Notes under the pieces: model-generated
The model's database searches: none
What the model was told of the DNA's origin: nothing
Seen by the model: the letters and a program-made list of their open reading frames with translations, nothing else
Assembly: GCA_964597305.1 (NCBI GenBank)
Contig: CAZQWU010000007.1
Coordinates: 1 to 41,952, forward strand
Direction: 5' to 3'
Source of the DNA: UBA7398 sp964597305
Lineage (GTDB): Bacteria; Actinomycetota; Actinomycetes; Nanopelagicales; Nanopelagicaceae
DNA length: 41,952 nucleotides
Program-made: the position numbers and the translations under genes
Shown: positions 6,711-14,672 of the stretch, piece by piece
Layout: each line of letters begins with the position of its first letter
How positions within the stretch are numbered: position 1 is the stretch's first letter

Positions 6711-8810
6711 ATGTTTGAAAAACTTGGGCACCTCATTGTTAAACGTCGAAAACGCACATTAAGTCTCTTCTTCGTGTCCATCATCATTCTTGGTGGCGTT
6801 GGGTCCCTAGTTTTTACCAAACTTGATAGCGGTGGATATTCCGATCCCAACAGTGAATCCGCCAAGGTCTGGACTTATCTCACTGATACTTTCAAGGTAA
6901 AAGATCCGGCTGTAGTACTCGTCGTTAAAAGCGCTACATCCGTTGAAGATCCCGAAGTTATTGCGACAGCCTTGGAATTAGAGTCGAAAGTGCGAACAGA
7001 ACCTTCGGCAGAGAAAGTTCTCTCTTATTGGAGCGCTGGGAAAATTCCAACCTTGCGAAGTAATGATGGTAAATCTGCATACATTTTTATTTATTTAAAA
7101 TCTAATGACTTTAGCGCGGTCGATTCCAACGGTGGTTACTATCGCAGTACATACGAAGGTCGATATAAAAACATCGAAGTTCTTGCATCTGGTGGTGCAG
7201 TATTCGCTAATTCCATCAATAGTAAAATCAAATCTGATCTCAAAGTCGCAGAGTCAATCTCTATCCCTTTAACTTTTATCCTCTTGATATTCGTTTTTGG
7301 TGCAATGGCTGCCTCGGCTATGCCACTTGTCATCGGCATAACGTCAATTCTCGGTGCCTTCTTTATTCTCTACCTCATTACATTGTTTACTCATGTTTCG
7401 ATTTTTGCGCTCAACCAAACAACCGGACTAGGGCTGGGGCTTGGCATTGATTATGCGCTACTCATTGTCAATCGTTTCCGCGAAGAAATGCATCGAGGCA
7501 AGGATGTTGAAACATCTGTTGTAAATACCTTGGCATCCGCCGGAAAAACCGTCTTTTACTCTGGCCTCACAGTGATTGTCACGCTCATTTCATTAATGTT
7601 CTTTCCACAATACTTTCTTAAATCGATGGGCTATGCCGGTGTTGCAGTTGTCGCGCTCGCTGTCGTCGGTGCGTTGATTCCACTACCAGCAATTTTGGCG
7701 CTCATGGGAAAGCGGATTGATTTTGGCGTGATACGAAAAAGCGCTATTACTCCCCGCGATGACGGTCGATGGGCACGCATCGCACGTACCGTGATGAAAC
7801 GACCTGTTGCTGTTGTCGTTCTCGCACTTTTTCTCTTATCAATTTTTATAGCGCCTATTCGTAATATTTCCTTCAGCCAAGTTGATAGCCGTGTGCTCCC
7901 TGCGAATAATCCATCCGCGCAAGCAGCTAAATTTATTTCTGATAATTTCTCTGGCCAAGAGGGAAATCCCATTGAAATCATCATTCCCAATGGCGCTTCG
8001 CAGATTAATTCCATTACGGAATTTAAAGACCAATTGATGTCTGTCAGTGGAATTGTTCGAGTCGGTCAGATGGAGGTCTCTGGCGAAGATGTTCGAGTGA
8101 CCGCTATCCATTCAATGCCACCACGAACGCCGCAAGCGCAAGAGCTCATTCATCACGTGCGTGCCTTAACAAAGCCAGCAGGCACATTGATTGGCGGCGT
8201 TGCTGCTGATTACACCGACACTCAAGATGCCACCTCACGCACTTTATTCTGGGTAGCGCTATGGATTGGCATCGGGATATTGATTTTGCTCTTTGTCTTC
8301 ACTGGTTCAATTATCTTGCCCATAAAAGCAGTGCTGCTCAACGTTATCTCTCTTGCCGCAACGCTTGGAGTTCTCACGTGGATATTTATTGACGGGAATA
8401 TGAAGTGGCTCGTTGGCGACTTCACGGTGACCGGAAGTGTTGATACTGGTTCTATCGTATTAATCGCTGTTATTGCATTTGGATTGTCCATGGATTATGA
8501 ACTTTTCCTGCTCTCGCGAATCAAAGAAGAACATGAGGCTGGAAAATCTAATGTTGAATCTGTTGCAACAGGTTTACAACGATCGGCAAGAATTATTACC
8601 GCCGCAGCCACTCTGCTCGCCGTCGTATTCGGCACATTCTGTATTAGTGGAATTACATCAATAAAAATGCTTGGCTTTGGTGTTGCTTTTGCAATTTTGC
8701 TTGATGCGACGCTCATTCGTGCTTTCTTAGTACCTGCATTAATGAGACTCTTCGGTGAACGAAATTGGTGGGCTCCGAAGTTCCTCAAGCGATTTACGAT
8801 TTCACATTAA
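6711..8810 (+). CDS. MMPL-family (RND superfamily) membrane exporter
   Basis: 699 residues with the duplicated RND layout. Membrane helix 1 is near residues 15-37, the first outer loop domain spans about 40-175, and a block of five helices follows with the motif GLGLGIDYALLIVNRFREE (about 240-258). A second outer domain covers about 395-510, and the second helix block carries AFGLSMDYELFLLSRIKEEH. Such proton-driven exporters move lipids or hydrophobic compounds out of the cell; this short form is like YdfJ/MmpL proteins of small actinobacteria, and the cargo is unknown. It stands alone, with its own leaderless promoter, and ends 19 bp before purU, which also has its own -10 box. Confidence 0.92.
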   Translation: MFEKLGHLIVKRRKRTLSLFFVSIIILGGVGSLVFTKLDSGGYSDPNSESAKVWTYLTDTFKVKDPAVVLVVKSATSVEDPEVIATALELESKVRTEPSAEKVLSYWSAGKIPTLRSNDGKSAYIFIYLKSNDFSAVDSNGGYYRSTYEGRYKNIEVLASGGAVFANSINSKIKSDLKVAESISIPLTFILLIFVFGAMAASAMPLVIGITSILGAFFILYLITLFTHVSIFALNQTTGLGLGLGIDYALLIVNRFREEMHRGKDVETSVVNTLASAGKTVFYSGLTVIVTLISLMFFPQYFLKSMGYAGVAVVALAVVGALIPLPAILALMGKRIDFGVIRKSAITPRDDGRWARIARTVMKRPVAVVVLALFLLSIFIAPIRNISFSQVDSRVLPANNPSAQAAKFISDNFSGQEGNPIEIIIPNGASQINSITEFKDQLMSVSGIVRVGQMEVSGEDVRVTAIHSMPPRTPQAQELIHHVRALTKPAGTLIGGVAADYTDTQDATSRTLFWVALWIGIGILILLFVFTGSIILPIKAVLLNVISLAATLGVLTWIFIDGNMKWLVGDFTVTGSVDTGSIVLIAVIAFGLSMDYELFLLSRIKEEHEAGKSNVESVATGLQRSARIITAAATLLAVVFGTFCISGITSIKMLGFGVAFAILLDATLIRAFLVPALMRLFGERNWWAPKFLKRFTISH

Positions 8811-8817
8811 GATCCTT

Positions 8818-8829
8818 TAACATTCTTCA
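8818..8829 (+). promoter_or_regulatory. Leaderless -10 box of purU
   Basis: TAACAT, then TCTTCA, then the ATG at 8830. The box lies in the 19-bp gap after the MMPL gene. Confidence 0.55.
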
Positions 8830-9669
8830 ATGGATTACATCGCAACATTGCAGTGTCAGGATCAGCCTGGCATCGTTCACGCGATGACGTCTTCGGTGCT
8901 CGCCTGCGGCGGGAACATCATTGAAAATCAACAATTCACCGATGAACTTACCACTACGTTTGTTATGCGAACTCGATTTGAAACACACTACGAAATAGCA
9001 GAAGCGCGCAAAGTACTTCACGATGGTCTGGGAAAATTTAATCCTGAACTTCGCATCCGTCCGCATCATCAAAAATTGCAAGCGCTCATTCTCGTAACAA
9101 AAGAGAGCCACTGTTTGCGAGATTTGCTGTACCTCGTCGAACTTAATGAATTACCCATTGAGATTCCATTGGTTATCGCCAACCATGAGGATCTTCGTCC
9201 ATTGGTAGAAAGCCATGGAATTCCATTTCTCTTTTTGCCAGTCACCGAAGAAACTCGTTCTACTCAAGAAGCGCAAATCCAAAAGGAAATCGAGAGCCGA
9301 GGAATCGACGTTATCGTTCTCGCTCGTTACATGCAGGTTCTTTCAACTCAATTTTGCGAGCGTAATGCTGGACGGATCATCAATATTCACCATTCATTTT
9401 TACCGGGTTTTAAAGGATCTAAGCCCTATCACCAAGCACATGACCGTGGCGTGAAGATCATCGGTGCCACCGCACACTTTGTTACACGTGAACTCGATGA
9501 TGGACCAATTATCGAACAAGATGTTGCTCATGTAACCCATGCAGCAACTCCGGAAGATTTAATTGCCATTGGTCGCGATATTGAACGTCGAGTTTTAGCA
9601 AAAGCAGTGAAACAATTTGCTGAAGAACGAATATTTATTGTAGGAAAACGAACGGTCGTTTTTAGTTAA
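8830..9669 (+). CDS. purU: Formyltetrahydrofolate deformylase
   Basis: 279 residues. The N-terminal ACT domain (about residues 1-80: ATLQCQDQPGIVHAMTSSVL) is the regulatory half, and the C-terminal formyl-transferase fold is the catalytic half. The catalytic region shows LARYMQVLSTQFC, then NIHHSFLPGFKGSKPYHQA, with the Asn and paired His of the active site, and GATAHFVTRELDDGPIIEQD with the catalytic Asp. The enzyme hydrolyses 10-formyl-THF to formate and THF, balancing the folate pool and supplying formate for PurT-type purine synthesis. Together with the cyclo-ligase at 1993 this is the second folate one-carbon enzyme in the window, though the two are not in one operon. Confidence 0.95.
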   Translation: MDYIATLQCQDQPGIVHAMTSSVLACGGNIIENQQFTDELTTTFVMRTRFETHYEIAEARKVLHDGLGKFNPELRIRPHHQKLQALILVTKESHCLRDLLYLVELNELPIEIPLVIANHEDLRPLVESHGIPFLFLPVTEETRSTQEAQIQKEIESRGIDVIVLARYMQVLSTQFCERNAGRIINIHHSFLPGFKGSKPYHQAHDRGVKIIGATAHFVTRELDDGPIIEQDVAHVTHAATPEDLIAIGRDIERRVLAKAVKQFAEERIFIVGKRTVVFS

Positions 9670-9675
9670 AAGTCG

Positions 9676-9748
9676 TGTCCTCGGCGGGAGTTGAACCTGC
9701 GACCTACCGCTTAGGAGGCGGTTGCTCTATCCACTGAGCTACGAGGAC
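9676..9748 (-). tRNA. tRNA-Arg(CCT)
   Basis: 73 nt on the minus strand. The acceptor stem GTCCTCG pairs with CGAGGAC, with A as discriminator. The D arm is GCTC/GAGC, the anticodon arm ACCGC/GCGGT has the loop CTCCTAA with anticodon CCT (reads AGG), and the T loop is TTCAACT. One A-C mismatch sits in the middle of the T stem. The CCA end is not encoded. It is transcribed against purU and the next dehydrogenase gene. Confidence 0.93.
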
Positions 9749-9785
9749 ATTAACAGCAGTTAATTCTCACGACTCATGCGTGAAA

Positions 9786-9814
9786 TTGCTAGTTCATAAG
9801 CCGTTAGGTAGACT
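9786..9814 (+). promoter_or_regulatory. Promoter of the saccharopine-dehydrogenase-like gene
   Basis: TTGCTA at 9786-9791 and TAGACT at 9809-9814 are 17 bp apart, a good -35/-10 pair. The expected start near 9821 leaves a leader of about 23 nt that contains GGAG at 9830-9833, 10 nt before the ATG at 9844. Confidence 0.6.
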
Positions 9815-9843
9815 CCAAAAAAATAATTTGGAGTTGATTCCCC

Positions 9844-11070
9844 ATGAAAGCCCTCGTTATCGGTGCGGGCGGAGTAGGCCGAGCGATTGCAAGTATCGCT
9901 TCACGTCGATCTTTTATTACCTCAATGGTGATTGCGGATAGAACCCTCGCGCGCGCAGAAGAAGCGGTTTATCGAGTTAAAGACCCACGTTTCTCAGCAG
10001 CCCAGGTGAATGCTGCCGAACTCGAGGATCTTCGAGAACTTATTCGTAAAGCCGATCCTGATGTTGTCATCAATGCAGTTGATCCACGATTTGTTATGCC
10101 GATTTTTCTCGCATGTGAAATTGAAAATACAAATTACATTGATATGGCAATGTCACTTTCCCGGCCCCATCCCCATTATCCCTACACCGAAACAGGTGTG
10201 AAACTTGGCGATGAACAATTTGCTCGAGACTGGAATTGGGAAGAGCGAAAAATATTTGCGCTCATTGGTATGGGTGTTGAACCTGGCATGAGCGATGTCT
10301 TTGCGAAATATGCAAACGATCATCTCTTTAGTCGAATCGATTCCATTACTGTTCTCGATGGTTCGAATCTCCGCGTTGAGGGACATAATTTCGCCCCATC
10401 ATTTTCCATTTGGACCACGATAGAAGAGTGCCTCAACCCCCCGTTAGTCTGGGAAGATGGTCGTGGCTGGTTTACCACTGCCCCTTTTAGCGAGTTAGAG
10501 ATCTTCGATTTCCCTGAGGGAATTGGTCCGGTTGAGTGTGTGAACGTAGAGCACGAAGAAGTTGTTCTTATCCCACAGAAAATTGATGCGAAAAAAGTTA
10601 ACTTTAAATATGGACTTGGTGCAGAGTTCATCCAGATACTTAAAACGATCAATATGTTAGGTATGGATCGAAAAGAGAATGTTGATGTACAAGGCGTCTC
10701 GGTATCCCCACGAGATCTTCTCGCTGCATCACTTCCCGATCCGGCAACGCTCGGTGCACGTATGCGAGGAAAAACATGTGCGGGTACGTTGGTGCGTGGA
10801 TTAGATAAATCCGGAAAACCTAAAGCATGTTACATCTATAACGTGGTCGATAATGAATGGTCTATGCGTGAATATGGCGACCAAGCAGTTGTCTGGCAAA
10901 CCGCTATTAATCCTGTTGTGGCGATGGAGTTAATTGATCGAGGAATTTGGAAACCACTTGGCGTTAATGGTCCTGAATGGTTTGATGCAAAACCTTTCTT
11001 AGAGTTGTTGGAAGAATATGGAACGTCATGGCATATTCGCGATGAAGATACCTCCTCGATTAAGGTTTAG
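9844..11070 (+). CDS. Saccharopine dehydrogenase-like / carboxynorspermidine synthase-like enzyme
   Basis: 408 residues. The N-terminal Rossmann fold starts at once (MKALVIGAGGVGRAIASIAS), with the acidic NAD(P) region after it. The middle has PDVVINAVDPRF and GMGVEPGMSDVFAKYA, the counterpart of the GSGFDPG motif of carboxynorspermidine synthases, and the C-terminal substrate domain carries SLPDPATLGARMRGKTCAGT. Overall length and motifs fit the saccharopine dehydrogenase family and resemble carboxynorspermidine synthase, which joins an amino-aldehyde and a diamine. Because homospermidine synthase, of the same superfamily, lies 3.6 kb downstream, a polyamine role is plausible. Lysine metabolism is the main alternative. 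No carboxynorspermidine decarboxylase gene is in view. Confidence 0.78.
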   Translation: MKALVIGAGGVGRAIASIASRRSFITSMVIADRTLARAEEAVYRVKDPRFSAAQVNAAELEDLRELIRKADPDVVINAVDPRFVMPIFLACEIENTNYIDMAMSLSRPHPHYPYTETGVKLGDEQFARDWNWEERKIFALIGMGVEPGMSDVFAKYANDHLFSRIDSITVLDGSNLRVEGHNFAPSFSIWTTIEECLNPPLVWEDGRGWFTTAPFSELEIFDFPEGIGPVECVNVEHEEVVLIPQKIDAKKVNFKYGLGAEFIQILKTINMLGMDRKENVDVQGVSVSPRDLLAASLPDPATLGARMRGKTCAGTLVRGLDKSGKPKACYIYNVVDNEWSMREYGDQAVVWQTAINPVVAMELIDRGIWKPLGVNGPEWFDAKPFLELLEEYGTSWHIRDEDTSSIKV

Positions 11071-11085
11071 TGAAAAGGTTTAGCG

Positions 11086-11862
11086 ATGGCAACTGCATTA
11101 ATCACTGGCGCTACTGCTGGTATCGGCGAAGCATTTACTCGTTTATTAGCAGCGAAAAATTATGACCTCGTCTTGGTCGCTCGAGATGAAGTTCGATTGT
11201 CAGAGCGTGCTCGGGATTTAACCGCACGATACGGCGTGAAGGTCGATCTCATCAAAGCTGATCTTTCACACATCACCGATTGCGAGCGGGTAGAGGCTCG
11301 ACTGCGCGATACACAATTTCCTATCGACGTTCTCATTAATAATGCCGGCTTTGGCATCAATAAATCATTCACACTCAGCCAGCTATCGGAAGAAAGTGAC
11401 TTACTTGATGTTTTGGTCCGCGCGCCTATGCGAGCGATGCATGCCATCCTCCCATTGATGAAGGCGCGCAATAGTGGTGTGATTATCAATGTCAGTTCAG
11501 TCGCTGGCTGGATCGCGGGTGGAAGTTACTCCGCAGCAAAGTCCTACTTGACTGTACTTACCGAATCGCTTCATACGGAATTGCGTGGCACCAATGTAAA
11601 AATTTCCGCGCTCTGTCCAGGATTTACACGAACAGAATTTCATCAACGCGGAAGAATGAAAATGACTGGTCTTCCTCGTTTTATGTGGCTCGACGCCGAT
11701 CGTGTGGTTTCCGAGAGTTGGATCGCAGCTACCACTGGAAAAGCGCTTTGTATTCCTGGTAAACAGTATGCATTGCTCAGTTTTGTCTCTCGATTTGGTC
11801 CACGACCACTGGTGCGACGGTTAGGAATGAATGTTCGGGTACGACAAAGAGCACGAAACTAA
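11086..11862 (+). CDS. Short-chain dehydrogenase/reductase (classical SDR)
   Basis: 258 residues. The cofactor motif TGATAGIGEA is at residues 7-16, the structural motif NNAGFG near 84-89, the catalytic Ser in NVSSVAGW, and the Tyr-x-x-x-Lys pair in YSAAKSYL, followed by CPGFTRTEF. This is the DltE/YdfG-like branch of SDRs that act on small carbonyl or hydroxyl substrates. The ATG at 11086 has AAAGG 7 nt upstream and lies 15 bp after the stop of the saccharopine-dehydrogenase-like gene, so the two probably form one operon and may act on related substrates. The exact substrate cannot be told. Confidence 0.87.
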   Translation: MATALITGATAGIGEAFTRLLAAKNYDLVLVARDEVRLSERARDLTARYGVKVDLIKADLSHITDCERVEARLRDTQFPIDVLINNAGFGINKSFTLSQLSEESDLLDVLVRAPMRAMHAILPLMKARNSGVIINVSSVAGWIAGGSYSAAKSYLTVLTESLHTELRGTNVKISALCPGFTRTEFHQRGRMKMTGLPRFMWLDADRVVSESWIAATTGKALCIPGKQYALLSFVSRFGPRPLVRRLGMNVRVRQRARN

Positions 11863-11952
11863 TCACAGTCATTTCTGAGTTTTCCTCCCGCTTTTCTCAG
11901 GTTCAACCCCGTAAGATTTCACCAGATCTCTTCGCAGTTCTATGGAGGAATA

Positions 11953-12687
11953 ATGAAGAAAAAAATCTCAGTACTTGCAACAACTGTCGCCTTGGTTGCC
12001 TCCGTTACTCTTGCGACTCCTTCATTCGCTGCAAACAAACCAGGTGGTTCATGCACGAAAGCAAATGCCACGACCAAAATTGGTGGCGATAGTTATGTTT
12101 GCACAAAGAATCCGACAGTAAAAAATGCAAAACTTACATGGGTTTGGGCGCAATGCATTTCTGCAAATAAGGACTACATCACTGCTCAAAATGCGCTCGC
12201 TGATTCTCTAGCGAAGGCCAATGATGAATTGGCAAAGATCGATGCTGATATTGCTAAATATCAGGCAACTGTCGCCATCAATGAAGCGAAGGCAGTTGCT
12301 GCTGAAACGAAAGCTAAAGATCTCCAAGCAAAAGCTGCTGCTAAGGGAATAACTATTGTCGATAAGGCCTTCAAAGCAGACATCAAACGTGTCATGACAA
12401 CGGCTACAGGTGAAGCGAAAGCAACGATTACCGCAACCGAAGTTATTGCACTGGCTGCACAGTGGAAAACTACCGTCGATAAAGTTGCACCAATGATTCA
12501 GTGGTTATCCGCTGATGATTTATTGATTCAAGCTGATCAATTCCGAGCTCCAGCTAAAACGGTTGATAACTTGAAAGCGCAACGCGCACGTACAGTGAAT
12601 TTCCAAACCACTATGAAAAACTCTGCGACAACCTCGCTTCAATCAACCAAGAGCACCCGCGATCAGGCGTGTAAACCTGGTCTATAA
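11953..12687 (+). CDS. Secreted coiled-coil protein with small N-terminal cysteine domain
   Basis: 244 residues; I do not recognise a named family. A clean signal peptide (MKKKISVLATTVALVASVTL, cleaved after PSFA) is followed by a short Cys domain GGSCTKANATTKIGGDSYVC (about residues 32-51) ending at a TWVW stretch. Short GxxC...G..Y.C...W domains of this sort are frequent in exported proteins of freshwater actinobacteria, by my recollection. The middle (about residues 75-125) is an Ala/Lys/Glu-rich helix (EAKAVAAETKAKDLQAKAAA) likely to form a coiled coil. One more Cys is near the C-terminus. TGGAGGAA 3 nt before the ATG is a strong ribosome-binding site. It probably sits in the cell wall; its role is unknown. 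Its stop overlaps the convergent Rieske gene by 6 bp. Confidence 0.75.
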   Translation: MKKKISVLATTVALVASVTLATPSFAANKPGGSCTKANATTKIGGDSYVCTKNPTVKNAKLTWVWAQCISANKDYITAQNALADSLAKANDELAKIDADIAKYQATVAINEAKAVAAETKAKDLQAKAAAKGITIVDKAFKADIKRVMTTATGEAKATITATEVIALAAQWKTTVDKVAPMIQWLSADDLLIQADQFRAPAKTVDNLKAQRARTVNFQTTMKNSATTSLQSTKSTRDQACKPGL

Positions 12688-13149
12688 AGTAATAACAACG
12701 TTTTTTGTTGTTGCTTTAATTTTGAAAGATTGAAGGTTTGTCGTCGCTGGACCTTTCACAACTTTTCCATTAAGTGCGAAGTTCGATCGGTGCGCAGGAC
12801 ATACCCATCTATTACCACTCTGTTGAACAGTGACCCCTTGGTGAGTACAGGCAAGATTTAACGCTGTAAATCCTTGTGGTGACGTAGAAGTTCGGACTAA
12901 AGCAACTGATGTCCCGCTATTCAGTTCGATCGTAATTACACCTCCTACTTTTTTTAACGCTGGATTTGCAGCCAGAGAAACTTCAAGCTGGCCCGAAGAA
13001 TTAACTGTCACGCCGGTTGCGGCGATTACATTTTCAGGATTAATTCCTAACGAGAGTACGGCAATCCCACAGATAACAGCGCGACGACTGAGTGTCGACA
13101 CTCTCTCATCGTGAGTTGAAGAAAGAGCTGTGGATTTTTTCGTATTCAT
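12682..13149 (-). CDS. Tat-exported Rieske [2Fe-2S] protein
   Basis: 155 residues. The N-terminus has a twin-arginine signal (LSRRAVICGIAVLSLGI), and the mature part has the two Rieske cluster boxes CTHQGVTV and CPAHRSNF 17 residues apart, giving the C-x-H / C-x-x-H ligands of a 2Fe-2S cluster. The protein is short and has no extra domain, so it resembles the small arsenite-oxidase/plastoquinol-type Rieske proteins rather than the large actinobacterial QcrA. GAGAGGA lies 7 nt before the ATG. No cytochrome b or oxidase gene is adjacent, so its electron partner is unknown. It would work outside the membrane after folded export. Confidence 0.88.
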   Translation of the reverse strand: MNTKKSTALSSTHDERVSTLSRRAVICGIAVLSLGINPENVIAATGVTVNSSGQLEVSLAANPALKKVGGVITIELNSGTSVALVRTSTSPQGFTALNLACTHQGVTVQQSGNRWVCPAHRSNFALNGKVVKGPATTNLQSFKIKATTKNVVITL

Positions 13150-13165
13150 ATTTCAATCCTCTCGA

Positions 13166-13177
13166 TATTGTGCAAGG
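13166..13177 (+). promoter_or_regulatory. Leaderless -10 box that fixes the GGDEF gene start
   Basis: TATTGT, then GCAAGG, then GTG at 13178. This favours 13178 over the longer frame beginning at 13130, which would run into the Rieske gene start. Confidence 0.5.
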
Positions 13178-14557
13178 GTGCGAAGGTACCTAATTCTTCG
13201 AGTCAGTGCGACAGTTATCCTCATTAGTTATCTGGGAATTCGCAAAGAATCTCCACCGCAACTCTTCACAGAACTCGTCATGTACAACGCGATACCGCTG
13301 ATCTGTGTTTTCACCATTCTCCTGTCGCCAAAATTCCATGATCGAATCGCTCGCTACAGCATTGCCTCGGCGCTCATCCTCTGGACACTGGCTTCGGCTA
13401 TTTCAACGGCAGATTCCTATGAACTCCTCCCTCTCCCTAATCGACTCAGCGATCTGGGATATGTCTCGTTTTATCCATTGATGATTATTGGATTAAGTCG
13501 CGCATTGCGAATTACGCATTCGAGTAAACATCTCGAATTCATTGATACCGTCATTATTGCCCTTGGCCTCACGAGCGTGTTAGGTGTTCTCTTTATTAAA
13601 CCGATGTCGCTCACCTTTTCTGGAAGTGCAATTGACATATTTTTAACGATTTTTTATCCCATCGGTGACTTACTATTATTAGCGCTCGTCTTTAGTCTTT
13701 CTATAATCCAACAACCATCACTACATAACTTCTTTTTAGGAATCGGACTTGTATTTTTTACATCCGCTGATTTTTATTTTCTCTGGGCAAGTGCGACGGA
13801 TCGCTATCACTTTGGTGATGTGACAGATGCTGGCTGGTTGCTTGGATACCTTTTCATTGCAGAGAGTTTTTGGCATCGCGGTGAAGAGGCTCGAGAGAAT
13901 CTGAAATTTAATCCTATATTGGCTACTTTTTCTCTCCTTGCGAGCGCTTTCGTATTAATTATCGCAGCGCTTCGGCCTTCGTACTTTCCCTCACTTGCTC
14001 TCATTCCTGCGTTTGGCACGCTTGCGCTTGCTTTTATTCGAATGACTGTTGCCATTCGTGAGGCACACTCCATTACCGAGGAGCGAATTCTTGCCCGAAC
14101 CGATGAATTAACTGGTTTGGCAAATCGACGGAAATTTATATCTGAACTTGAGCAAGCTAATCGAGATTTTTCGTTAGATAAACCGAGCAGCATTCTCTTA
14201 CTTGACCTCAATGGATTTAAATCAGTCAATGATCAATTTGGCCATGATGCTGGTGACGATCTTTTAAAACGCGTCGCCCTACGGTTTAGTCGAGCGATCC
14301 CCCATGGCGCACTCCTAGCCCGACTTGGCGGAGATGAATTTGGCGTCATAGTTCGTGGCGACGATAGCCATGAACTCGCGCAAGCTATTCGAGCAACGTT
14401 AAGTTATCCATTCGATTGTGGCGGAAAATCTGTTCGTCTCGATGTCTCTATCGGCGAGGCAGTCGTTGATGGCTCTCCAGAGATTTTGCGACGCGCTGAC
14501 GAGGCGATGTACCAGGCAAAACGGGCAGGTGGTGGAGTAGTTCTATGGCAACGGTGA
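13178..14557 (+). CDS. Membrane-bound GGDEF diguanylate cyclase
   Basis: 459 residues from the GTG chosen. The first 290 residues hold about eight to nine membrane helices with no clear sensor domain (MASE-like). The GGDEF domain follows: DELTGLANRRKFISELE, LLDLNGFKSVNDQFGHDAGD, LARLGGDEFGVIV (motif at about residues 384-388) and RADEAMYQAKRAGGG. All residues for GTP and metal binding are there, so it should make cyclic di-GMP. The RxxD inhibitory site expected just before GGDEF is absent (the stretch is IPHGALLARL), so product inhibition is probably missing. No EAL or PilZ gene is in the window. The gene end lies inside a 13-bp tandem repeat. Confidence 0.9.
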   Translation: MRRYLILRVSATVILISYLGIRKESPPQLFTELVMYNAIPLICVFTILLSPKFHDRIARYSIASALILWTLASAISTADSYELLPLPNRLSDLGYVSFYPLMIIGLSRALRITHSSKHLEFIDTVIIALGLTSVLGVLFIKPMSLTFSGSAIDIFLTIFYPIGDLLLLALVFSLSIIQQPSLHNFFLGIGLVFFTSADFYFLWASATDRYHFGDVTDAGWLLGYLFIAESFWHRGEEARENLKFNPILATFSLLASAFVLIIAALRPSYFPSLALIPAFGTLALAFIRMTVAIREAHSITEERILARTDELTGLANRRKFISELEQANRDFSLDKPSSILLLDLNGFKSVNDQFGHDAGDDLLKRVALRFSRAIPHGALLARLGGDEFGVIVRGDDSHELAQAIRATLSYPFDCGGKSVRLDVSIGEAVVDGSPEILRRADEAMYQAKRAGGGVVLWQR

Positions 14558-14585
14558 ATGGCAACAGTGAAAGGCAACGGTGAAT
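14547..14585 (+). repeat. Three 13-bp tandem repeats at the end of the GGDEF gene
   Basis: Units GGCAACGGTGAAT, GGCAACAGTGAAA and GGCAACGGTGAAT lie head to tail. The TGA of the first unit is the stop codon of the GGDEF gene. The repeat could have grown by slippage; no protein meaning. Confidence 0.75.
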
Positions 14586-14656
14586 GGCTGGGGTAACACG
14601 TTGCTCTTTCTGTGCGATAAGTTTCACCTTCCTGCGTAGGGCAGGTTTGCGCGATC

Positions 14657-14665
14657 AAAGGAGGG
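14657..14665 (+). promoter_or_regulatory. Strong ribosome-binding site that decides a TTG start
   Basis: AAAGGAGGG lies 7 nt before the TTG at 14673, supporting that codon as the start of the homospermidine synthase gene. Confidence 0.75.
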
Positions 14666-14672
14666 TCTTTAA

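Noticed and set aside
9813..9833. CTCCAAA/TTTGGAG hairpin hiding the GGAG site before the 9844 gene
   Set aside because: The left arm overlaps the TAGACT -10 box, so with the likely start near 9821 that arm would not be in the RNA.
13130..13177. 16-codon longer N-terminus of the GGDEF protein
   Set aside because: It would overlap the start of the divergent Rieske gene and ignore the TATTGT box 6 nt before GTG 13178.
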